Positions 36,755-45,510 of a stretch of DNA of 64,000 bases are shown in pieces (the first letter of the stretch is position 1; each line of letters opens with the position of its first letter). Source of the DNA: Kiritimatiellia bacterium (GTDB lineage: Bacteria > Verrucomicrobiota > Kiritimatiellia > CAIVKH01); the NCBI GenBank assembly GCA_025054615.1, contig JANWZO010000006.1, positions 71,596 to 135,595 of the forward strand, in the 5' to 3' direction. The position numbers and the translations under genes were made by a program. Under the pieces are notes generated by a model, which worked only from the letters and a program-made list of their open reading frames with translations, was not told the origin of the DNA and made no database searches.

Positions 36755-38067
36755 ACAGCATCTCCCACCTTTCGGCGGACGTCTTCGCGGACCCGCTCGC
36801 GCATGAACTCGTATGGCACACGCGCGATCACCTCTTCGAAAAAGCCCATGACGAGCATCTGGCGGGCCTCCGCGTCGGACAGGCCGCGCGCCCGCAGATA
36901 AAATAGTTGATTCGGGTCGATGTTCCCGATCGTGGCGCCGTGGCTGCATTTGAGATCGTCGGCGTCAATCTGCAAACCGGGTAGTGAATCGGCGCGCGCG
37001 CCCTCGCTGAGGATCAGATTGTTGTTCATCTGGTAAGCGTCGACCTTGATCGCGCCCGGGGCGGCTTCGATGATGCCCTGATATACGGAATGCCCGCTGT
37101 CCTTGACAGCCCCCTTGTAGAGGAGGTTGCTATAGGTATGAGGGGCGGAGTGAAGTTGGAGAGTTTTCTGGTCGACGCGCTGATTCCCGCTCGCGAAAAA
37201 CAATCCGCTCATGAAGGCATTCGCGTTGGGCTCGTGGACGTCGCAGGAGACCATCATCTTGCTGACCCGGCCCCCCAGTAGCAGCGTGACCCATTCCACA
37301 CGGGCGTCGCGTTCCGCTCGCACCCAATCCTCCCCAATGTGATAGGTTTGGCCCCCCCACTCCTGGAGCGATGCCGAGCGCAACGAGGCGCCCGCGCAGG
37401 CATACAGTTCCCGGGACGAGATTGCCAGCAAGTCTTTGTCGGCGGGCGATTCGTAATGTTCCGCGAGAGTCAAGCGACCGCCGCGGTCAACGATCGCGAG
37501 CAGACGCGGCACGACAGCTCGGCCGGCATGAGCATGCGAGTACCGAACGAAAACACCGCGATCGACGCCGCGATTCGGCGGCACGTAGATGAACAACCCG
37601 ATTTGCCAAAAGGCATCCGCAAGCAGGCTGAATTTCCGCGCCTCCTTGACGCGGGCCGGCCCTTGCAGATAGCGACTGACCAGCTCCGGGTGCTGAACAG
37701 CCGCATCCGCGAGCGTTGTCACCACAATCTCGCCCCGGGCAATCGCGCCTGAGGCATCCAGGATAGACAGGGCCTCGTCGCCCACACTCACCACCACATC
37801 AAACTCCGCATCCCAAGGTCCGGGCGCGTACGCGCTATCCTGGCGGGCGGGAACCGGGGCTGGGGAGAACTGTTCAAACGGAAACAGGGACGGGTCAGTC
37901 CGCCTCCATTCGTCATCCCGCGCGGTGGGCGCGGGAAGTTCCAGATAGGCCGCGAAGGCGGCGTCCCGCTTCGATTTTAGAAGCGGCGGTTCGGCCACGC
38001 GGGGACGCGCACCCTCGCTGAAGCCGGGGATGACGTGGGCAAGACTCTCAAGTTGTGCCGTGGTCAT
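36751..38067 (-). CDS. sufD: Fe-S cluster assembly protein SufD
   Basis: 438 residues. The beta-helix core is followed by the SufB/D C-terminal motif (KCSHGATIGNIDPNQLFYL, then ARGLSDAEARQMLVMGFFEE). It forms the SufBC2D scaffold complex, providing the partner face of the SufB cluster site. ATG 38067 is preceded by GGAGGAC. 12 nt separate it from sufB. Sequence from about 50 to 90 is Pro/Ala-rich, as in other SufD. Confidence 0.92.
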   Translation of the reverse strand: MTTAQLESLAHVIPGFSEGARPRVAEPPLLKSKRDAAFAAYLELPAPTARDDEWRRTDPSLFPFEQFSPAPVPARQDSAYAPGPWDAEFDVVVSVGDEALSILDASGAIARGEIVVTTLADAAVQHPELVSRYLQGPARVKEARKFSLLADAFWQIGLFIYVPPNRGVDRGVFVRYSHAHAGRAVVPRLLAIVDRGGRLTLAEHYESPADKDLLAISSRELYACAGASLRSASLQEWGGQTYHIGEDWVRAERDARVEWVTLLLGGRVSKMMVSCDVHEPNANAFMSGLFFASGNQRVDQKTLQLHSAPHTYSNLLYKGAVKDSGHSVYQGIIEAAPGAIKVDAYQMNNNLILSEGARADSLPGLQIDADDLKCSHGATIGNIDPNQLFYLRARGLSDAEARQMLVMGFFEEVIARVPYEFMRERVREDVRRKVGDAV

Positions 38068-38079
38068 AAAGTCCTCCGA

Positions 38080-39531
38080 TCAGCCGACACTGTGTTCCAG
38101 CTTGATCTCCAGAAGCTTGACCGCTTCAACGGAAAACTCGAGCGGCAGCTCCTTAAACACCTCCTTGCAAAAGCCGTTGACGATGAGCGAGGTGGCGCTC
38201 TCCTCATCGATCCCTCGGCTCTGTACGTAGAATAATTGTTCTTCGCTGATCTTCGACGTCGTCGCCTCGTGCTCCGTGATCGCGGTCGAGGTCTCGGCCT
38301 CGATTACGGGATAGGTGTTGGCCGTGCACTTGCTCCCGATGAGCATGGAGTCGCAGCAGGTGTGATTTCGCGCGTGCAGGGCGGTGGGGAGAATTTGCAC
38401 GAGACCCCGGTAGGTGTTCACCGATTCGCCGGCGGAAATTCCCTTGGAAATGATCGTGCTCTTCGTGTGCGCCCCGATGTGAATCATTTTCGTGCCGGTG
38501 TCCGCCTGCATTTTCTTGTTGGTGAAAGCGACGGAATAAAATTCACCAACGGAATGATCCCCCTCGAGGATTACGCTCGGATACTTCCACGTGATGGCGG
38601 CGCCGACCTCGACCTGCGTCCAGGAGATTTTAGAATAGCGGCCGCGGCAGTGCCCGCGCTTGGTCACAAAATTGTAGATGCCGCCCTGGCCCTGCTCGTC
38701 GCCGGAATACCAGTTCTGCACAGTCGAATATTTGATCTCCGCGTGGTCGAGCGCAATCAGCTCCACGACCGCCGCATGGAGTTGGTTCGTATCGCGCATC
38801 GGCGCGGTGCAGCCCTCAATGTAGGACACGTAGGCCCCCTCCTCTGCGACGATCAACGTGCGTTCGAACTGCCCCGTATCCCGCGCGTTGATGCGGAAAT
38901 AGGTCGAGAGTTCCACGGGGCACCGGACGCCTTTGGGGATGTAGCAGAAGGAACCGTCGCTGAAGACCGCGGAGTTGAGCGCGGCGAAGAAGTTGTCGCC
39001 GGGCGGCACCACGGTGCCCAGATATTTACGAACTAGCTCTGGGTGGTTTTGGATTGCCTCGGACATCGAACAAAAAATGATTCCAAGCTCCGCGAGCATT
39101 TCGCGGTGCGTGGTGGCAACCGACACGCTGTCGAACACCGCATCCACCGCCACGCCCGCCAGTCGCTCTCGCTCATGGAGAGGCACGCCGAGCCGCTCAA
39201 AGGTTTTCAACAGCTCGGGATCAGCCTCGACACCTCCCGCGGACGCCGATTTGGGGGCCGAGTAGTAGCGAATGTTCTGATAATCGATTGGCGGATAGTT
39301 AACCTTGGCCCAATGAGGCTCCTTCATCGTCTGCCACTTTCGGAAGGCCTTCAATCGCCACTCGGTCATCCACTCCGGCTCATTCTTTTTCGCCGAAATG
39401 GCCCGAATGATGTCCTCGTTCAGGCCTTTGGGCAGCTCGTCGGTTGGGATGTCGGTGACAAAGCCGTACTGATACTCCTGAACCAGCTTGCTATCGGTTT
39501 CGAGTTTGTGAGCGGTCTCCGCCGTATTCAT
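38080..39531 (-). CDS. sufB: Fe-S cluster scaffold SufB
   Basis: 483 residues from ATG 39531, chosen because GGAGATGG precedes it; the frame continues to 39597 into the sufC end. Conserved SufB blocks are present: [49 protein letters not shown] and the C-terminal [17 protein letters not shown]. It is the scaffold on which the [4Fe-4S] cluster is built, and the most conserved Suf protein. Length matches the family (470-495). Confidence 0.95.
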   Translation of the reverse strand: MNTAETAHKLETDSKLVQEYQYGFVTDIPTDELPKGLNEDIIRAISAKKNEPEWMTEWRLKAFRKWQTMKEPHWAKVNYPPIDYQNIRYYSAPKSASAGGVEADPELLKTFERLGVPLHERERLAGVAVDAVFDSVSVATTHREMLAELGIIFCSMSEAIQNHPELVRKYLGTVVPPGDNFFAALNSAVFSDGSFCYIPKGVRCPVELSTYFRINARDTGQFERTLIVAEEGAYVSYIEGCTAPMRDTNQLHAAVVELIALDHAEIKYSTVQNWYSGDEQGQGGIYNFVTKRGHCRGRYSKISWTQVEVGAAITWKYPSVILEGDHSVGEFYSVAFTNKKMQADTGTKMIHIGAHTKSTIISKGISAGESVNTYRGLVQILPTALHARNHTCCDSMLIGSKCTANTYPVIEAETSTAITEHEATTSKISEEQLFYVQSRGIDEESATSLIVNGFCKEVFKELPLEFSVEAVKLLEIKLEHSVG

Positions 39532-39553
39532 GCCATCTCCCTCCGCAGACTCG

Positions 39554-40330
39554 TTAGACAAGGACTTCTTTGCCAAATCGGTCGCGAATCCAGTCATACC
39601 CGTTGAGCTCGACCTCCTTGACTAGTTCGGGGCCGCCGGAGAGCGCAATCCGGCCGTCGATCAGGACGTGCAGATGATCAGGCTTGATATAATTCAGAAT
39701 CCGCTCGTAGTGCGTGATGACCAACAGCCCGAAATTCGGGCCGATCATCCGGTTCACTCCTTTGGCGACAATCCGCAGCGCATCGATGTCCAAACCGGAA
39801 TCGGTCTCGTCGAGGATCGCCAGCGAAGGCTTCAGCATCAGCATCTGAAGAATTTCCATTCGCTTCTTCTCGCCACCCGAGAACCCGTCATTCAAAAACC
39901 GGTTCAAAAACTCCTCATTCATTTCGAAGAACTTCAGATTTTCCCGAAGCTCCTTCAAAAATTCAGCGGGCTTGACCGCATCCTTCCCAAATCGGGCTTC
40001 GGCTGCGCTCTTGAGAAATTTGGCCACGCTGATCCCGGGGATGGCCACCGGATACTGAAAGGCCAGGAACAAGCCCAGACGCGCGCGCTCGTCCGGCTCC
40101 AGCTCGAGGATGTTCCGCCCGCGAAAGATCACCTCGCCTTCGGTAACTTCATAGGCCGGGTGGCCCATAATCACGCTGGACAATGTACTTTTGCCCGACC
40201 CGTTAGGACCCATCAGGGCATGGATTTCTCCGGGATTGATCACGAGGTCCACGCCCTTGAGGATTTCCTTCTCTTCCGTTCTCGCGCGAAGGTTTCGAAT
40301 TTCAAAGAATGGCGTCTGATCGGTCGTCAT
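39554..40330 (-). CDS. sufC: Fe-S assembly ATPase SufC
   Basis: 258 residues. ABC-type ATPase with Walker A ([10 protein letters not shown]), Q-loop, signature [10 protein letters not shown] and Walker B ([12 protein letters not shown]). It drives conformational changes of SufBCD. A strong GAGAGGAGATG stretch precedes the ATG. Gene order sufC-sufB-sufD is the most usual one. Confidence 0.96.
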   Translation of the reverse strand: MTTDQTPFFEIRNLRARTEEKEILKGVDLVINPGEIHALMGPNGSGKSTLSSVIMGHPAYEVTEGEVIFRGRNILELEPDERARLGLFLAFQYPVAIPGISVAKFLKSAAEARFGKDAVKPAEFLKELRENLKFFEMNEEFLNRFLNDGFSGGEKKRMEILQMLMLKPSLAILDETDSGLDIDALRIVAKGVNRMIGPNFGLLVITHYERILNYIKPDHLHVLIDGRIALSGGPELVKEVELNGYDWIRDRFGKEVLV

Positions 40331-40400
40331 ATTTCATCTCCTCTCTCGTCAACGTGCCGCCTGACTGCGAATTTATTGCATCGCGTCCGGCGCCTGAGCC

Positions 40401-40787
40401 TTACAAATCAAATCCCAGTTCAAGCCTCACCTCTTCCGACATTTTGTCCGGTCCCCACGGTGGGTCCCAAACCACATTCACCTTGGCGTCAGTGATGCCC
40501 TTCAAGCTTTTCAGCGTGTCCTTGACCTGGTGGATTAAGTAAGGGCCGTAGGGGCATCCGGGCGACGTCAAGGTCATGTCCACCTCGAGTGACGGACCAC
40601 TTATGCGGATATCGTAAACGAGACCAAGGTCGACAATATTCATATGCAGTTCCGGGTCAAAAATGCCGCGAAGGATTTCGCGGACCTGGTCCGGCGTCCA
40701 CACCACATCGTTTGAGGGCATGCCAGCCCCCTCCGACGGGGCGCCCGTCTGCTCTGGCGATATGGAATCTTGAAGTTGATCAGTCAT
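40401..40787 (-). CDS. sufT: SufT-like MIP18 (DUF59) Fe-S maturation factor
   Basis: 128 residues from ATG 40787, which overlaps the regulator stop (ATGA). A MIP18/PaaD-type domain: FDPELHMNIVDLGLVYDI near the middle, then TLTSPGCPYGPYLI with the conserved Cys, and VNVVWDPPWGPDKMSEEVR. Relatives (SufT, CIA2/MIP18, PaaD) help mature Fe-S proteins or deliver clusters. Place within suf operon supports SufT. The N-terminal 30 residues are disordered and variable. Confidence 0.88.
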   Translation of the reverse strand: MTDQLQDSISPEQTGAPSEGAGMPSNDVVWTPDQVREILRGIFDPELHMNIVDLGLVYDIRISGPSLEVDMTLTSPGCPYGPYLIHQVKDTLKSLKGITDAKVNVVWDPPWGPDKMSEEVRLELGFDL

Positions 40788-41209
40788 CGAACCATTCCCT
40801 GACTGGAAAAGCCACGAAATTGCTCGAGCGGAATTGAATAGATGAACTGCTGCAGCCGAGATTGCATCGCCTGCATCGGCTCTCGGATCGTACAATAACA
40901 AAGTTGATCGCAATCCGACGGATTTGCCTGGCAGTCCGTCAATCGGATCGGACCCTCCACGGCTTCGATGACCATTCCCAAGTTTAGGCTCTCGAGCGGC
41001 CGTGCCAGCCGATAACCGCCGCGCACGCCGGGCGTGGACTGTACAATCGACGCCCGCGCCAGCGCCTGAAGAACCTTGCCCAACAATTCAGCAGGAATCT
41101 GATAGCGCTCGGCAATGCCCTTCGACGAACACCACTCGGATGGCTTCGCCTCAGCCATGTGCAGGATCGCCATCACCGCGTATTCCACCCGTTTGGTCAA
41201 CGACAGCAT
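40784..41209 (-). CDS. Rrf2-family suf regulator (IscR/SufR-type)
   Basis: 141 residues. The winged HTH (IPAELLGKVLQAL, GVRGGYRLARPL) is standard Rrf2. Cys93, Cys100, Cys104 and Cys106 lie in the cluster-binding segment; three of them could hold a [2Fe-2S] or [4Fe-4S] cluster like IscR/RirA. First gene of the suf operon, so it probably represses the operon when clusters are in supply. A dyad lies 8 nt before the ATG within the leader. The start is ATG 41209; another ATG at 41221 adds four residues. Confidence 0.87.
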   Translation of the reverse strand: MLSLTKRVEYAVMAILHMAEAKPSEWCSSKGIAERYQIPAELLGKVLQALARASIVQSTPGVRGGYRLARPLESLNLGMVIEAVEGPIRLTDCQANPSDCDQLCYCTIREPMQAMQSRLQQFIYSIPLEQFRGFSSQGMVR

Positions 41210-41216
41210 AATTCCG

Positions 41217-41229
41217 GACAAATTTTGTC
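41217..41229. promoter_or_regulatory. Candidate suf operator dyad
   Basis: GACAAATTTTGTC has perfect 6-bp arms around one T; one more matching pair outside makes about 17 bp with one mismatch. It lies in the leader of the regulator gene at about +30 of the predicted transcript. Autoregulation by the Rrf2 protein is inference. Confidence 0.45.
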
Positions 41230-41266
41230 TGCATTTCGTTAAAAAAAATCGAAATAGTCAGAGGAA

Positions 41267-41295
41267 CTTATACTTTTTATCCCCCCTCATGTCAA
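41267..41295 (-). promoter_or_regulatory. Strong sigma-70 promoter of the suf operon
   Basis: On the minus strand TTGACA (41290-41295, perfect) and TATAAG (41267-41272) are 17 nt apart. The -35 box overlaps the start codon of the divergent membrane-protein gene (ATG 41289), and a TATACT for the plus strand overlaps the -10 (41269-41274), so the two promoters probably compete. Confidence 0.75.
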
Positions 41296-41726
41296 TGGTC
41301 GAGCATTGGTTAAATACGATTGAGCTGACAGCCTCAGCTGCCATGTTTGGCGTGATATGGATGGTTCAACTCCTAGTCTATCCGTCATTCCGCGACGTAA
41401 GGTCTGACAAGTGGGAATTCTATCACAGACGCCACACGAGGCGGATCACCTTCCTAGTCGCCCCTCTGATGCTCCTGGAAGCTGTCGCCGGCATTGCACT
41501 CTGGATTCAAGCGGAGGTCCTTTCTGTCGCACGATGCGGAGCGATCGGCTGTCTCGCGATACTGTGGCTTTCAACTTTTTTTATTCAAGTTCCTCTGCAC
41601 CAAGTCGTTGAAAGAGGTTTTGCTCTTACAGCCATCGAAAAATTGATACAAACGAACTGGATCCGAACCGTTGCGTGGACCCTCAAGCTGATTTTTGTAC
41701 TCGTAGATTACACACAACACTCCTAA
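41289..41726 (+). CDS. Four-helix membrane protein, unknown family
   Basis: 145 residues from ATG 41289 (ATG 41295 also possible; longer frames run through the suf promoter). Four helices with polar motifs at their edges: WMVQLLVYPSFRDV, EFYHRRHTRRITF and FFIQVPLHQVVERG. The YHxxH pattern and QxxxYP motif recur in an unnamed PVC membrane family, as far as I recall. No ribosome site is seen; a TATACT box 15 nt before ATG suggests a very short leader. It is divergent from suf and shares its promoter region; a link to Fe-S stress is speculation. Confidence 0.65.
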   Translation: MSMVEHWLNTIELTASAAMFGVIWMVQLLVYPSFRDVRSDKWEFYHRRHTRRITFLVAPLMLLEAVAGIALWIQAEVLSVARCGAIGCLAILWLSTFFIQVPLHQVVERGFALTAIEKLIQTNWIRTVAWTLKLIFVLVDYTQHS

Positions 41727-41989
41727 TGGCCACTAGCTTGATCGAGTATCGGTAGCGGCGAGGAAGTGCGTCGGGGCCTGCCGGAATCGATAGGGAGTTC
41801 ATGCTTTCTCGCATTCGTTCTGGGTCCCAATAAATAATCTGCCGTATGCCGGTACCTACCTCCGAGGGGTCGTGACATTCCGAGTCGGGACAAGTCGACC
41901 CGTTTTCGAAGCTGACCCGTCGAAAAGAAGGTCTGCGGTGGAAATTTCCAACTTTTTTCATATTCTGAACGAAATGAAGGAGTAACCGA
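41727..41989. other. Gap before the aminopeptidase gene
   Basis: 263 nt without a gene. Near its end there is a GGAAATTTCC palindrome (41940-41949) and a good GAAGGAG ribosome site for the next gene. Nothing else is recognisable. Confidence 0.35.
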
Positions 41990-43078
41990 ATGATTTCCGA
42001 CCCGCGAATCCGAAAATTTGCGCAACTGCTCGTCCATTATTCCATTTATGCCCGCAAGGGCGAAACCATTGGAGTGGAGGGACCCGACACCGCCGCGCCC
42101 CTCATTCAGGACGTATATGAAGAACTTCTCAGAGCGGGCGCTTTTCCCGTCATTCGGATGGTACCGGCCGCCGCCACCGAAATTTTTTTCAAACACGGGC
42201 AGCCGGAGCACTTTGACACCGTGCCGCGGTTCGAAACCGCGTATGCCAAAGCCGTGGACGGCACCATCCGAATCATGGGCAGCACGAACACCCGCGCGCT
42301 CTCCAGCGTAGACCCCTCGCGGATCGCGCGTTTCACAAAAGCCCGCCGACCGGTCCGCCGAATCCTTCTCAGAAAAAAGTGGTCGCTCACGCTCTTCCCC
42401 ACCGAGGCTTATGCACAAGATGCGGAAATGAGCCTGTCGGAATTCGCTGAATTCGTATTCCGGGCAAATCTCCTGCACCTTGAGGACCCTATTCGCGGCT
42501 GGCAAGAGGAGGAAAAAAAGCAGAAAAAGCTTATTGCCCGTCTACGCAACGCGAACGAAATCCGGATCGTGGGCCCTGATACGGACCTTCGCATGTCGGT
42601 CAAGGGGCGAACCTTTGTCCCCTCGGTGGCCACCCACAACGTACCCAGCGGCGAAATCTTCACCGGTCCCGTGGAAGATTCCGTCGAGGGCCATATCCGG
42701 TACGACTTTCCCGTTTGCGAAGGGGGCCGAGAGATCGATGGCATCCGATTGGTCTTTCGCAAAGGCCGCGTCGTGGAGGCCTCCGCCTCCAAGAATGAGG
42801 AATATCTGCTCAAAATGCTGGATATGGACGCGGGCGCCCGGCGGCTCGGCGAACTTGGGATCGGCACCAACTACGACATTCAGCGTTTCATCAAGAATAT
42901 TCTGTTCGACGAGAAAATCGGCGGCACCGTGCACCTCGCCCTCGGGGAATCCTACCCTGAGACTGGCGGCCGAAACAAATCGGGTCTCCATTGGGACATG
43001 ATCAAAGACCTCCGCCGAGGAGGCGCGATCTATGTGGATGGGCGGCTGTTTCAGAAAGACGGGCAATTCGTGGAATGA
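41990..43078 (+). CDS. M29-family aminopeptidase
   Basis: 362 residues. Peptidase family M29 (AmpS/thermophilic aminopeptidase T type): metal-ligand blocks GEIFTGPVEDSVEGHI, HLALGESYPETGGRN and KSGLHWDMIKDLRRGG carry the conserved Glu, His and Asp. Cytoplasmic two-metal aminopeptidase that trims N-terminal residues. It is a little short of the usual 370-410 residues but no block is missing. Start ATG follows GAAGGAG. A hairpin lies between its stop and purB. Confidence 0.87.
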   Translation: MISDPRIRKFAQLLVHYSIYARKGETIGVEGPDTAAPLIQDVYEELLRAGAFPVIRMVPAAATEIFFKHGQPEHFDTVPRFETAYAKAVDGTIRIMGSTNTRALSSVDPSRIARFTKARRPVRRILLRKKWSLTLFPTEAYAQDAEMSLSEFAEFVFRANLLHLEDPIRGWQEEEKKQKKLIARLRNANEIRIVGPDTDLRMSVKGRTFVPSVATHNVPSGEIFTGPVEDSVEGHIRYDFPVCEGGREIDGIRLVFRKGRVVEASASKNEEYLLKMLDMDAGARRLGELGIGTNYDIQRFIKNILFDEKIGGTVHLALGESYPETGGRNKSGLHWDMIKDLRRGGAIYVDGRLFQKDGQFVE

Positions 43079-43098
43079 TCGGCCGCCGGCCAAGCCGC

Positions 43099-43121
43099 CG
43101 CGGAAAAATTGTTTTTCCGCG
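43099..43121. repeat. Perfect inverted repeat between aminopeptidase and purB
   Basis: CGCGGAAAAA and TTTTTCCGCG are 10-bp perfect arms around TTG. The stem is followed by no T-tract, so as a terminator it is unusual; it could be an mRNA-stability hairpin. It lies 21 nt after the aminopeptidase stop. Confidence 0.5.
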
Positions 43122-43169
43122 TCGCGATGCGTTTGATAGGACTGCAAGCGCCAAAAGGGGTTGCTGCCG

Positions 43170-44462
43170 ATGATTCCTCGATACTCGCGGCCCGAGATGA
43201 GCCGCATCTGGACCGACGAGCACAAATTTTCGATATGGCTCAAGGTCGAGCTGCTCGCCTGCGAGGCGCTGCACCGGCTCGGCCAGATTCCCGACCGGGA
43301 TTTCCAGAACATCGTCAAAAAGGCACGATTCGATACCGCGCGCATCGAGGAAATCGAGCGCGAGGTCAACCATGACGTCATCGCGTTTCTCACCTGTGTG
43401 GCTGAAAACGTCGGACCGTCCGCCCGCTTCATTCACAAGGGCCTCACCAGCTCGGACGTCATTGACACCGCGCTGGCCGTCCAGATGGTGCAAGCGGCGG
43501 ACCTGCTGATCAGCGACGTGAAGGCCGTGCGCAGAGCGGCCGCCGCTCAGGCGAGGCGGCACAAATACACCCCGATGATTGGCCGGTCTCACGGCGTACA
43601 CGCTGAGCCAATCACCTTCGGCCTCAAAATGGCGTTGATGTATGATGAATTCGGCCGCGTCCAGCGCCGCCTTGAAATCGCACGTGAAACCGTTCGGGTC
43701 GGTCAACTGTCCGGGGCGGTCGGCACCCACGCTCACCTCGACCCCCGCGTCGAGGCATTCGTTTGCAAAAAACTCGGCCTGAAACCGGCGCCCATCTCAA
43801 CCCAGATTCTCCAGCGCGATCTCCATGCGGAATACTTTTCCGCCCTTGCGCTGGCGGCGTGTTCCATCGAACGGTGGGCCACCGAATTTCGCCACCTCCA
43901 GCGGACGGAGGTTCGGGAGGTTGAGGAGTTTTTTGCCGAGGGCCAGAAAGGCTCCTCCGCGATGCCGCACAAACGCAATCCCATCCTGGGCGAGCGGCTT
44001 TGCGGACTCGCGCGCCTGGTTCGAAGCTACGCGATCGCAGGGATGGAAAACGTTGCGCTGTGGCACGAGCGGGACATCTCCCACTCCTCGGTCGAACGCG
44101 TTGCGCTGCCGGACGCCACCATCGCGCTCGACTACATGCTCGACAAACTCGCGTTCCTCGTTCGGACACTCACCGTGTATCCCGATGCAATGCGAAAAAA
44201 CCTTGAGCTGACCCGCGGATTGATCCACTCGCAACAGGCCCTGCTCCTGCTCACCGAAAAGGGCATCAGCCGCGAGGTGGCATACCGGGTCGTCCAGCGC
44301 AATGCCATGCGCGCGTGGCGGACGGGCGAACATTTCAAGGACCTCCTCGCCGCAGATCCCGAAATCGCAGACAAGGTTACGCCTGAGGATCTCGACACGG
44401 TATTCGACATCTCGATCCATTTCAAACACGTGGACCGCATTTTCAAAGCTGTGGGGCTCTAA
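43170..44462 (+). CDS. purB: Adenylosuccinate lyase
   Basis: 430 residues from ATG 43170 (AAAGGGG nine nt upstream; TTG 43161 is less likely). Fumarase/aspartase superfamily: catalytic His in IGRSHGVHAEPITFG, a TSSDVIDTALA block and the signature GSSAMPHKRNP with the catalytic Ser loop. It makes AICAR from SAICAR, and AMP from adenylosuccinate. Followed 3 nt later by purM, forming a purine pair that leads into the biotin genes. Confidence 0.95.
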   Translation: MIPRYSRPEMSRIWTDEHKFSIWLKVELLACEALHRLGQIPDRDFQNIVKKARFDTARIEEIEREVNHDVIAFLTCVAENVGPSARFIHKGLTSSDVIDTALAVQMVQAADLLISDVKAVRRAAAAQARRHKYTPMIGRSHGVHAEPITFGLKMALMYDEFGRVQRRLEIARETVRVGQLSGAVGTHAHLDPRVEAFVCKKLGLKPAPISTQILQRDLHAEYFSALALAACSIERWATEFRHLQRTEVREVEEFFAEGQKGSSAMPHKRNPILGERLCGLARLVRSYAIAGMENVALWHERDISHSSVERVALPDATIALDYMLDKLAFLVRTLTVYPDAMRKNLELTRGLIHSQQALLLLTEKGISREVAYRVVQRNAMRAWRTGEHFKDLLAADPEIADKVTPEDLDTVFDISIHFKHVDRIFKAVGL

Positions 44463-44465
44463 ACC

Positions 44466-45494
44466 ATGAACCGATCCTCATCCGCCTACTCCGCCGCCGG
44501 CGTTGATATCGACGCCAAAATGTCCGTCCTCGCGAGGTTGAAAAAACGAATCGCCGCCACGCGCACTGCAGGAGTGACCGGCGCATGGGGTTCCTTCGGC
44601 GGATTGTTTCGGTCGCCAGGCAAGAGCCACCTGCTGGTCAGCAGTACCGACGGCGTGGGGACCAAGTTGAAGGTTGCGGTCCGCGCAGGTCGGCACGACA
44701 CCGTCGGCCGGGACCTCGTCAATCATTGTGTCAACGACATTCTCGTCCAAGGCGCCAGGCCGCTGTTTTTTCTGGATTACATCGGCATGAGTCGGATCGA
44801 TGCGCCGGTGTTGGAACAAATCGTCGGGGGCATTTGTGCCGCCTGCAAGGAAAACGGCTGTGCACTGATTGGCGGTGAAACGGCCGAATTGCCAGACCTC
44901 TATCCGGACGGCGAGTACGACCTTGTCGGGACCATCGTCGGCTCGGTCAAACGCTCAGAGCTCATCACGGGCGAGGAGATTCGCCGCGGGGACGTCCTGA
45001 TCGGGCTGCCCTCCAGCGGCCTTCACACCAACGGCTACTCGCTCGCTCGGGCGGTTGTCTTCCGCAAGGCGCAACTCGAGTGCGATGACATCTTTCCCGG
45101 GACTGACCAAACCGTCGCCGATGTCCTTCTCGCTGTCCACCGCAGCTACCTCAAACCGGTCTCAGCGTTGATGAAAAAAATTCGCATCCGCGGCATGGCC
45201 CACATCACGGGCGGAGGCTTCCCGGACAATCTTCCCCGCATCCTGCCCCGCCGGGTCAATGCGGTCATCGACCGTTCGGCGTGGTCGCCTCCGGCCGTCT
45301 TCCAGTTCATCCAGGAAACCGGCGGCATCGACCGGGACGAGATGTACCGCGTGTTCAACATGGGCATCGGTTTGGTGATCGTGGTTCGACCGGAGGACGA
45401 ATCACGCGCCTTGTCCATCCTCGTAAAATCTGGCGAATCCCCCTGTGTCATCGGCCGAATTGAGCGGGGCAGCGGCAAGGCGATCCTTCTCTGA
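44466..45494 (+). CDS. purM: Phosphoribosylformylglycinamidine cyclo-ligase (AIR synthetase)
   Basis: 342 residues. Starts with SAAGVDIDAKMS and STDGVGTKLK, the PurM N-terminal blocks; GGETAELPDLY and HITGGGFPDNLPR follow. Forms 5-aminoimidazole ribonucleotide in purine synthesis. 16 nt before bioF; cotranscription with purB and the biotin genes is likely, with no known metabolic reason. Confidence 0.95.
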   Translation: MNRSSSAYSAAGVDIDAKMSVLARLKKRIAATRTAGVTGAWGSFGGLFRSPGKSHLLVSSTDGVGTKLKVAVRAGRHDTVGRDLVNHCVNDILVQGARPLFFLDYIGMSRIDAPVLEQIVGGICAACKENGCALIGGETAELPDLYPDGEYDLVGTIVGSVKRSELITGEEIRRGDVLIGLPSSGLHTNGYSLARAVVFRKAQLECDDIFPGTDQTVADVLLAVHRSYLKPVSALMKKIRIRGMAHITGGGFPDNLPRILPRRVNAVIDRSAWSPPAVFQFIQETGGIDRDEMYRVFNMGIGLVIVVRPEDESRALSILVKSGESPCVIGRIERGSGKAILL

Positions 45495-45510
45495 CGGCAT
45501 ATCCGTTTTA

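Noticed and set aside
41940-41975. Third copy of the TTCCAT palindromic element
   Set aside because: GGAAATTTCCAA followed by a T-tract recalls it, but the ATGGAA arm and the 31-bp spacing are missing.
41723-42505. Open frame of 260 codons on the minus strand
   Set aside because: Antisense to the first half of the M29 aminopeptidase and has no homology that I can recognise.
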